Assembly (NCBI GenBank): GCA_020650975.1
Contig: JAIPMN010058865.1
Span: 1,284 to 32,199 of the forward strand
From: Apostichopus californicus
Taxonomy: Eukaryota > Echinodermata > Holothuroidea > Aspidochirotida > Stichopodidae
Direction of reading: 5' to 3'
DNA: 30,916 bases
The notes beneath the pieces are model-generated. The model made no database searches. It was not told the DNA's origin and saw only the letters and a list, made by a program, of their open reading frames with translations. Shown one piece after another: positions 1 through 7,398 of this stretch (the first letter of the stretch is position 1; every line of letters begins with the position of its first letter). The translations under genes were made by a program, and so were the position numbers.

Positions 1-276
1 ATGCGGAACGCCTTGCCGGAAAGTAAAACCAAAACTTTTCGCGCGTTCCAAGCGCCTTCAACATCTGAATGTACATATCATAGGCATGCATCGGTTATTA
101 CATCGCATGCCAATTACATACCATCATTTGCCGTGTTATTACTATTTTTGGGGAAGTTGTTACAATAATAATGATAATAAAAATATAAGTTTAACCATTG
201 AAAAACTCATTTTTTCTTTCAGTAGCTGCCCTAAAAATTATCAGCATATTGGCCGAATTGTCCCCAAAATATTTGA

Positions 277-483
277 TTGTTCACATTGTTCACAGCCACA
301 GGGCTGCCTTTTGAGCTGGCGGTATGGAAACACATATTTTCCGAATATGCGTCCATCAGTTCGTTGCTTCGGAGTTCGCATTGGCAGTTTCAGCATAGGC
401 GTATGTGACGCATGTTGGGAAAATATGTGTTTCCATACCGCCAGCTCAAAAGGCAGTCCTAGGGCTGTGAACAATGTGAACAA
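277..483. repeat. Long inverted repeat (foldback/hairpin)
   Basis: Arm 277-342 is the reverse complement of 418-483 at about 63 of 66 positions; the mismatches cluster at the CCACAGGG/CCTAGGAC stretch. Pairing continues more weakly inward (343-353 with 407-417), leaving a loop of about 53 nt. The open frames crossing it on both strands are by-products of the palindrome, which encodes mirrored peptides. It could be a foldback transposon or MITE, or two inverted copies of a short repeat. I found no convincing flanking target-site duplication. Confidence 0.85.
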
Positions 484-984
484 GGGATGTTATAAGTAGG
501 CGCACAGCGAAATAACAGAAGCAGTTCCATCGCATATATCGAAATTTATTATTTATCCAGATCCGGCAGCCCATGATACACGCAAACATTGAAAGAGAAT
601 GATTGACAATATCTCAGTAAAACGAGAACCTTGGGTATTGAAGGTTAATATTTTGGCTTACGAAAAACATCGTCGGGATCAAGTTACGCAGGTTCAGCAA
701 AGCGGGAAATAATATCACCAGTTTCGGACAAAGAACTTGACATTCAGTTGTTATCCTTGTGTATATATTATGTAACCAAATAAATATGTATTTGCCGATA
801 CTACTTCTTATCATCTTATTTTCTTTTTTAATAATCTATAATGTAAATCACCTGAACCACCTACCAAAGTTTCCTGACGGATAATTTTAGTTTGTTTTGT
901 AAACTTTTCTGGTTTATTTGTTGTTCTTCATAGTAATATTCTCACACCCCAAGGTGCGTAGTCGGAAATGGTTCATGTGCGATG
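484..984. other. Unassigned AT-rich stretch
   Basis: No coding pattern, RNA gene or repeat was recognised. The short open frame on the minus strand has no recognisable motif. Confidence 0.5.
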
Positions 985-1042
985 TAGGCAGTAATCAGTG
1001 GTCGATTTTCGTTTAAGTTCGTGACGCACATCGGCGGGTGGA
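985..1042 (+). repeat. Left terminal inverted repeat of the 6.3-kb candidate transposon
   Basis: Contains TAGGCAG (985-991), GTCGA, TTTCGTTT and the 25-bp core at 1018-1042. All recur inverted at 7191-7258, with small gaps between the blocks. Confidence 0.6.
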
Positions 1043-1273
1043 CGTGAAAACAGTCAAATTGTGAAGAGAAATGTGTCTCAACTCATATCTAGCTTTCACA
1101 GGGCAACAACTTGGCCTTTGACTCGCAATTATGGATTAAAAAAATTAATTCGTTAATATTGAAAAAAAGCTTTTCACAGGGGTGATGAGGAACGTGTTTG
1201 TTTTGTACTAGCGTAAATTTTTCGCGAAATATACATACAACTAAGCTAGTCTGTACAGTAGTGTGAGACCGAC

Positions 1274-1628
1274 ATGGTGTTAGTAGCAACTACCAGCAAG
1301 TCAGTTCCTACGGGAGATGAAAACGCCTTGAAATGCTACATGTGCATTTCACGTCAAACCAAGGAGCAAATTCGAAAGTTCAATCTCAGCACATGGTCAA
1401 GATTTCTTTATTTCGTCCTAAAATGGCAGTCTCTGAGCGGTGAGCAACATCAGATAGCAAGCAATTTTGTTGCCAAGAGTTGCGACGACATTCCCCTACC
1501 CAACCTGCCACTGCCACATGACGGAGGATATCACGTCTGCTACAGTCGGCTTACAGACAAACAGAGGGTAGAAAGGTGCATAAATAGATTGAAGAGGAAC
1601 ATACCTTCCCCAGAATTAATACATCCTT
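1274..1628 (+). pseudogene. First exon of the transposon-like gene (N-terminal domain)
   Basis: An open frame from ATG 1274 encodes about 118 residues up to a good donor, GTAAGT at 1629. The frame runs on into what I take to be intron until 1726. Visible features are CYMC near residue 21, a W-rich segment (STWSRFLYFVLKW), and a C-terminal GYHVCYSRLTDKQRVERC block. That block resembles the 'GFH..CY..FTDK.R.E' segment at the N-terminus of many uncharacterised invertebrate proteins which later carry the 'FTGCD' core and a CXC tail; I recognise this family from memory. This exon is undamaged, but downstream exons are frameshifted and interrupted, so the gene as a whole is a pseudogene. Function is unknown; DNA or metal binding by the Cys/His residues is a guess. 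Confidence 0.6.
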
Positions 1629-2389
1629 GTAAGTGTGACCAAACAGGTATAACGAAGGCGATAATTACTGTTTTTGCCCAACTAGTACTAGTAGAGCATT
1701 GGTCTTTTGATTGCACATATGCCTAGGTCCAGTACTATAGTTTGGTCTTAGAACTAGCCCAATCCCTACTATAGCCTACTACTAGCTAGTACTGAATGGT
1801 ACCAAAGTTCGTGTACCTATGCCTCAAATTTTATTCTAATTCACCAACTAATTTACCAGTATTATCGTACGACATAGGCTAGCCTCTACTCTTGTCTAAC
1901 TAGTTTTTATCAGTAATTGTAACAAACAAGTTTTGAAAAGGAAAGTACTGCAGGCTAATAAGTTTGTCATATAGGCCTTCCTTGTTAAGGGTACACTGGG
2001 AATGCAATAAGGCATGTGAAACTGTGGGTTGCAAATTAATTAGGCAGATGTACAGTAGTATACTGGCACTAGCATACAGGCTTTCTGTGTTAGGGAGAGT
2101 TGTGAGCTATGTACATGGTAACTGTAATTGACAGTTCTTACACTATAGACCCTGGCATTGGAAGTTACTTGTGTTCACAAAATGGTCCACACTTAGGCAT
2201 GATTTAATCAACCCCAGTTAACATGGTTCTAATGTAGTACTTATGATTTCTTTCTATTTTGGTAACTGTATTGGCAAGTCAAGTTCAGGTGATGCAGAAT
2301 TTATTTTGCAGGTGGTTCAAGTCCACCAACAGAAATAACTCAGCCATACGGTTTCAAGAAGCAATTAACATGACATAAATATGTTGCCA
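1629..2389 (+). other. Intron-like stretch of the transposon-like gene
   Basis: It begins with GTAAGT and contains no recognised coding segment. A T-arm-like sequence lies at 2309-2325: a GGTGG stem, a TTCAAGT loop and a CCACC stem. No convincing D arm or anticodon arm precedes it at normal spacing. Part of the family's middle region should lie in here but could not be found. Confidence 0.4.
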
Positions 2390-2825
2390 TAATGTGGTGT
2401 AGAACAGGATGATCATTCATAAGGCTAACTGTAGTACTACTACTAGGTTCAGTAAGCCCAGACACTGATTTTTTGTGCTTGGCATCACATTTCAACAACA
2501 ACGTAAGTCTCACCTCCATTTTCACACTGGCAGTGGAAGTAATCTTAGAACAATTGACCTGAAGAAAGTACAGGAAAATATTGGAGAAGAAGTAACTAAG
2601 GCCTTGATAGGACTTCACTGCTTTACAGGTTGTGATAGTGTCAGTGCATTTTATAGTTAAGGAAAGAAGAAGCACTAAAACTACTGCAAACAGAGACCTC
2701 CTTCTGTTCAGCATTTGAGACACTTGGGAAACCCCTCTTTCTATTACACCAGAACTGGAAGCCTTCACTTGCAAGCTCTATGCACAGCTCTATGCACAGC
2801 ACAATGACAGTGATCAAATGAAATA
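2390..2825 (+). pseudogene. Central exon: FEN/PIN-like core (SPDTD ... FTGCDSVSAF), frameshifted
   Basis: Pieces in shifting frames line up with the core of the same invertebrate protein family. They are NRMIIHK near 2415, SPDTD near 2456-2470, then (after a one-base shift) VLGITFQQQRKS, and IGEEVTKALIGLHCFTGC followed by DSVSAF up to 2655. After a stop at 2658 come ALKLLQTETSFCSAFETLGK and, after another shift near 2730, ITPELEAFTCKLYAQLYAQ ending near 2825. The spacing of acidic motifs (expected EAD, then SPDTD, then GCD) resembles the metal-binding acids of FEN1/XPG-type nucleases; this is my inference. A 12-bp in-frame duplication at 2776-2799 repeats LYAQ. At least two frameshifts and one stop make it non-functional. 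The exon is cut at about 2825 by the LINE composite and resumes at 5413. Confidence 0.7.
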
Positions 2826-2835
2826 AAGGAGTTTA

Positions 2836-2924
2836 CCCCTGATCGACCTCGCAAGAGGTCCTACGGGGGATAATATATTACTTTTGTAGAATAGACACTT
2901 TTTTCCCTACGGAAAGTTGTCTAT
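2836..2924 (-). other. Stem-loops at the LINE 3' end
   Basis: GACCTC (2845-2850) pairs with GAGGTC (2855-2860) over a 4-nt loop, inside an outer CCCC/GGGG pair (2836-2839 with 2865-2868). A second hairpin pairs ATAGAC (2891-2896) with GTCTAT (2919-2924) and continues inward with the A/T-rich stem. Such hairpins near a LINE 3' end often serve as the element's RT recognition structure; that role here is inferred. Confidence 0.5.
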
Positions 2925-3216
2925 TATTCAATGAGGGAGATGCTGAGAAGTGAAGTATTGTTCAATTAACATTGTAAAGAAGCCATAAATAAACAGGAGG
3001 TCGGAACTGAAGAGCCAATTAGGTAGGGATTACTAAAGGGGGAGGAATTTCTAAGTAGGTGGGATTTTAAGACAGAGCGGGTTCTATTATTTGGGTCGGA
3101 AGTGGTTGCTACTTAGTTGGAGTTTTTGAATTGTACTTAGTGTAAAAGTACGCCTGGAATTTGGAGGCTAGACCCACTTAGGAAATGGATTTTCTATTTT
3201 CTATAGGGATGAGGCT

Positions 3217-5303
3217 TTAAGTAAGAAGTTGGAATACAGAGATGTGGTGATTATATCGGAAGTAAGTTAATGCTACATTGTGTTTCAATAGGAGTTTATT
3301 GATCAATGGATCATTCTCTAAGTTGTTTTTGTATAGTTTGGTTTTAAATTCTGCGAGTAGGGTGAATAAGGATTTTGTGTTTCCTGCGAGGAGAACGTGA
3401 GAGGTAGCTATATAACAAGGGATTTTTAGGGCAAGGCGATAAGCTGTGGTGTGGATTGTATTGAAAATTTGTTTATTGCAGTTTGAAATGGTAAGCAAGG
3501 AGATGCTTCCGTAACTGAAAATTGGTTTTATTTGTGATTTGTAGATTTGGATAGTGGTTTTCGCAGGGAAATTATACTTGTGTGAGAGGATTTGGATGTA
3601 TTTAAGGTCGGACCAGCAGCGTCCTGCAGTTCTATTACAGTGTAGGTTAAAGGATAATTTATTATCAAAAGTGATACCGAGGAAGGTTGCTTTGGAAGAG
3701 GCGGTGATTGAAGTGTTAAAAAGATTTATTTTGGAAATATGGTTACGGTATTTTGAGTTTTTAAAGGAGAAATTGACTAAGTTAGATTTTGAGGGGTTAT
3801 ATTTTAACTCTCCACATTGAGCACCAGTTTTCGAGATGTGTAATTGCTTTTTTGACATTTAATTCCGTTATATGAATATTTTTACTGCTGCTCCAGATGG
3901 CTACATCGTCAGCGTACTGACTATAGTCGCAATTTTAAAGAGGGGGGATGTTTAGATCATTTACAAAAGGCTGTAGAGGAAGGGGCTGAGAACAGCGCCT
4001 TGAGGGGTGCCTGCACGAAGTGGAATAGGGTTTGATTCTTGGTTTTTGTAGTATATTTTTGTGTTGCGATCACTAAGGAAAGAGGAAAGAAGTCTGGTGT
4101 AATTGGAGGGGAGATTATAGTTTAGTAGCTTAATTCTTATGCCGTTGTGCCAAACGCCTTTTCGGCATCAAGGAAGAGGGCAGTGGTATAATGTTTTTTT
4201 ATGAAGCCGATTCGAATTTCTTCGGAAAGGCGAAAGGTTTGGTTTATTGTGGATTTGTTTGTACGGAAACCTGATTGAGATGGGGAGAAGTGATCATTTA
4301 GTTGTAGGTGATTTCTAGTGCGGTTATCTATTATTCTTTCAAAAATCTTGCCTAAGGCTGGGAGGAGACTGATTGGTCGGTAGTTTTGGATTTTGGTGCG
4401 GTCTTTATTTGGTTTTGGTATTAGAATAATTTTTGCCTATTTCCACGGGGTTGGGAAATAGCCCAGTCTAAGTAAATCGTTAAATGGAGGGATAATATGA
4501 GAGTTGATGAAAATTGGTGGGGATTTTTTGAGCATTAGGTAATTAATATTGTCAAGACCAGGGGAGGAGGTACTTTTGCATTTTTTAGTGGCACTGTACC
4601 ATTCGTTTATGTCTATTTTTTCTAGTAGGGGGATGTTATCGTTCAGATATCCTAAGGGGTTGGGGATGAAGCTGGTTGCTTTTCTGATAATTGTTTGGTC
4701 TATTTCTTGTTTGAAACTGTTATCGTAAGGGTGGCCATCGAAGATATTAAAAATATTTATAAAGTATGATTCAATTAGCTTTATTTGGTCTTGAGTATTT
4801 GTAATCAGGTTACCTGCAACATCTCTAAGGCCTTGGTCTGAATTGCCTGTGTTTGGGGTTGTAATGGGGTTTATGATATTTTTTAAGTTTTTCCAAAAGT
4901 GTTTCGGGTTTTTGTCATTAATGATTGAATCGCATTTGTTTTGGACTCGTTTTTGGTCGTCCGCCAGTATTTGTCTATTTATTTGTTTTTTAAATTCGTT
5001 AATTTTGGTTTTTAGAATTGGATCTCGGGAGATCATGTAGTTTCTACATAGGCGGCGTCTGAGTTTAATTAGTGTAAGAATATTCCCATTTAGTTTTCGA
5101 TTTCTGTTTTGTTTAGTTTTTAGTGGGCAATGTTTTTTGACAGTGATGTGATTCACCCAGGTGTATAAATGGGGACTTGCGAGGTGACTTGTAAATATAG
5201 TTGCGTGCGCCGGTTTGTGGCTGCACCCTATGGGAAGTCCCCCAGGGGACACGTGGCTGTGGTGCAATGTGGTGCCCCAGGAGATATTGTTTGAGTTGTG
5301 CAC
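3217..5303 (-). pseudogene. LINE reverse transcriptase, frameshifted
   Basis: Read on the minus strand, the protein starts with a basic linker (LTLIKLRRRLCRNY near 5070) typical of the region between endonuclease and RT. Next are RT finger motifs (KCKSTSSPGLDNINYLMLKK near 4560) and, in the next frame, IILIPKPNK and YRPISLLPALGKIFE near 4380. Then come FLDAEKAF near 4160, GTPQGAVLSP near 3990, and the catalytic QYADDVAIW with YADD at 3905-3916. The thumb follows (LGITFDNKLSFNLHC near 3670) and RIPCY-like C-terminal sequence to the stop at 3217. A small deletion disrupts the frame just after FLDAEKAF, at the site of the DxVWH motif, and further shifts flank the YADD box. The match is best to Jockey/CR1-type LINEs. 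It encodes no working enzyme. Confidence 0.85.
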
Positions 5304-5329
5304 ACTTTGGTGTGTAGTTGTGACAAGTT

Positions 5330-5412
5330 ACCAATGACCAGGGTTAAGCTCAGCGCTGCAATACTTTATTGTAAGTTGCGCAATATAAGAACTGTTAATT
5401 ATTATTATTATT
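5330..5412 (+). repeat. Plus-oriented LINE/SINE-type 3' tail with ATT repeats
   Basis: The stretch CAGCGCTGCAATACTTTATT, then GTTGCGCAATATAAG, then five ATT units, resembles the 3' end of many invertebrate LINEs and tail-sharing SINEs. It abuts the resumed exon at 5413. Its orientation is opposite to the adjacent RT. Confidence 0.5.
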
Positions 5413-5518
5413 AGTGCAAGATACAACTTGTTTAGATTGGCCAGGAGATCTGAGGGTAACATGCCTCCAACCAAAGATGCTCTACTACAACACATGAAGA
5501 GAGCAAACTATCAAGCAG
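5413..5518 (+). pseudogene. Exon continuation: SARYNLF ... LLQHMKRANYQAG
   Basis: It encodes SARYNLFRLARRSEGN, then MPPTKDALLQHMKRANYQA, a strongly conserved block of this family (pattern 'LPP..D.L..H..RANYQAA.W'). It ends in phase 1 at the donor GTAAAT (5519). It is the downstream half of the exon interrupted at 2825. The block itself has no stop or shift. Confidence 0.75.
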
Positions 5519-5828
5519 GTAAATATTACTATAAACAATTGTATATTAACATCAAAATTTTGATTTAATTTTATAGCAACCATGTATTTAAATTGCTTCC
5601 AAGCACACAACTGGATCATCATGAACAATAATTGAATAATTTGACAGTAATTGGCTTTCAAAGTAACAAATAATACTCATAATAAATCATTATTTGTTGC
5701 AAAGAAAAAGTTACTACATCAAAAGAAGAAACCTTTGAAAAAAATTGTGTGATATTTTTGGATGATTAACAATCATGTATGCAATTTCTGAAGTAGCCTA
5801 CAGTTGTACGGTTTCCAGCAAACAAAAG

Positions 5829-5914
5829 AAGTTTTCACATGTTATATTCAATTGTTCTTTTCAGCTTTGTACAAGTTTTCACATGGTATATTCAATTGTT
5901 CTTTTCAGCTTTGT
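5829..5914 (+). repeat. Tandem duplication of a polypyrimidine tract and 3' splice site
   Basis: A 42-bp segment at 5829-5870 is repeated at 5873-5914 with one mismatch, at a period of 44. Each copy ends in TTGTTCTTTTCAG then CTTTGT, so there are two competing acceptors (after 5864 and after 5908). Only the downstream acceptor joins the 5518 donor in the conserved frame. Confidence 0.9.
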
Positions 5915-6228
5915 TTAAGAGAAGTCTTGAACAAACTCCTAATGTACCCTCTGCAGTTGGAAATGGATGGAAAACTGAAGATGGGGCACTACTAGTCAAC
6001 TGGATGGATCTTCCTCCTGCACCACCAGATTGCATCATGGAACTGGTGAACTGCTCCAGCACCTGTTAAAAAGGACACAACAAATGCAGTGATTCTAAAA
6101 CTTGCACCTGTCTACAAAACAAACTCCATTGTACTGATCTTTGCAAGTGTGAAGGCAGACACTGTAATAATACATGTGGACTAACCCTGTCTGATGACGA
6201 ACTAGACGATGAAGACATTGAGGAATGA
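5909..6228 (+). pseudogene. Last exon: KRSLE ... GNGWK ... CXC-type cysteine-rich tail
   Basis: Using the acceptor before 5909, the frame reads LFKRSLEQTPNVPSAVGNGW, then a tryptophan- and proline-rich stretch (NWMDLPPAPPDCIMELVNC). A cysteine-rich segment of tesmin/TSO1-like CXC character follows: CTCLQNKLHC, TDLCKCEGRHC, NNTC. The protein ends in an acidic tail (SDDELDDEDIEE) and stops at 6226-6228. The order matches the C-terminus of the family seen upstream. A TAA at 6067-6069 sits in frame just before the CXC block, where related proteins have a Cys/Lys-rich sequence. CXC domains bind zinc and, in host proteins, DNA. This tail is therefore a plausible end-binding domain for a transposase, but that is inference. 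Confidence 0.75.
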
Positions 6229-7190
6229 AGATCCCTCACACAATTCCCTGGAGCTGACAAAACCCCAACTTATATCCCACGTTATTTATAACCTTACATC
6301 ACTTATATCTAAGATCCATCACATCAACCAACTAAAGTAGGCAACAAAGAGTCGCTTGGCAGCAATGACACCCCCACCTATGAGTGGTTAATTCAAGTCT
6401 TCTTCAGACAATCAAGAGATTTGGGGAACCTACAGCCTAATGTTGATATCATTCATGCTCAAAATCATACTGTAACTATTACAAGTTTGTTTTATTGGCC
6501 CCAAATGTTATAAACTAGAGCAAACTTGTTGTGATATTATGACTCTACCCAGTAGTAGCCGACTAGTACAACCTTGCAAAGTAATGAGGGCAATGAAAAC
6601 TGTTTATAACTAGGCCTACACAAAGAGAGACAACGTAGGCATATGTTAAAAGGCTTTTTGGTTACTTAGTGGTTGGAAATCAAGAAACATAGGCATTGAT
6701 CTTACCATGCAGCAAGTTGGTTGAACCTCTGGAAGTATCAAGATAGCATAACCCTGTTATGCAACACAAAGTTGGATCATTCCTAATACCTCTGTAGTGT
6801 AAATCAGCCTATGGTATCATAATTTTGAAGAAAAGTCACCCAGAAAAAGGTTTTAGTTTAAAAACGAAACTGAACCATACACCACAGCAACAATTGTTCA
6901 AAACAATTCCATTACCTTTCCCAGTGTATTTACTGATAGTGAAACGGTAGGTGTCCTTTCGTCAACATGGGCCTAGTATTTGGTTAGCTACAAAGTATAG
7001 CACAGTACACACTATACAGTACATCACTGTACAGAATGGGCTTTCGCGGAACCAGTCCATGTATTCTCCAACAAACCCAAAAAGCGGCGAATTTTAGGCA
7101 AATTTTCTCTTCATATGCCAAGTCATTCTTTTGTGAAAACTAATGAGTTGCTCCTGACTATTTAACCTTTAGTTTCGTTGACTTAATTTG
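6229..7190. other. 3' non-coding part of the candidate transposon
   Basis: No coding segment, RNA gene or repeat structure was recognised between the last exon and the right TIR. Confidence 0.45.
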
Positions 7191-7258
7191 TCCACCCCCC
7201 GATGTGCGTCACGAAATGTGAAAACGAAAGCACTTTTCGACGTACGGCCTCCTGCCTA
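7191..7258 (-). repeat. Right terminal inverted repeat of the 6.3-kb candidate transposon
   Basis: The inverted counterpart of 985-1042. The core at 7191-7215 differs from the left core at one base, and CTGCCTA at 7252-7258 complements TAGGCAG at 985-991. Confidence 0.6.
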
Positions 7259-7398
7259 ATGTTCTGAGGTGAGGTGTCCGCTTTCGTTTGGATAAAAACT
7301 ACAATTTACTTGATCTTGGTGCGGAATAGAGCAGTGTTTCGTCTAAAATTAAAAAAAAGACCCCCACTATATTGGTGAACAACAGCCCAAGGGCACTG

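Larger units (their letters stand above)
2826..5412 (-). mobile_element. LINE composite inserted in an exon (Jockey/CR1-like, 5'-truncated, with a plus-oriented tail)
   Basis: Reverse-transcriptase coding sequence runs on the minus strand from about 5220 down to 3217. It is followed by about 390 nt of 3' UTR with stem-loops. No endonuclease domain is seen, so it is 5'-truncated. The high-coordinate edge, however, ends in a plus-oriented tail (GTTGCGCAATATAAGAAC, then ATT repeats), which is how many LINE 3' ends look. Removing 2826-5412 rejoins a conserved exon (…DSDQM / SARYNLF…), which places the insertion accurately. Opposite orientation of body and tail suggests either a twin-primed 5' inversion or two nested insertions. 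No clear target-site duplication was found. Confidence 0.75.
985..7258 (+). mobile_element. Candidate TIR-bounded DNA transposon carrying a FEN/PIN-like + CXC gene
   Basis: The two ends are inverted copies. The core at 1018-1042 matches the reverse complement of 7191-7215 at 24 of 25 bases (contains TTCGTGACGCACATCGG). Outside the core, the words TAGGCAG, GTCGA and TTTCGTTT recur in the same order at both ends, so the TIR is imperfect and about 60 bp. Between the ends lies one plus-strand gene in pieces, starting about 230 bp inside the left end and ending about 960 bp inside the right end. A LINE composite interrupts it. The exact outer boundary and target-site duplication are not resolved. 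The superfamily is not certain; an Academ-like or unnamed group is possible. That the TIRs and gene belong together is inference from spacing and orientation. Confidence 0.55.

Noticed and set aside
86..499. Long open frames on both strands as a gene
   Set aside because: They run through the inverted repeat 277-483, so the protein is largely a mirror of the hairpin; no splice or motif support.
3554..3820. Plus-strand frame as a separate gene (also 4843-5040)
   Set aside because: Antisense to the clear LINE reverse transcriptase.
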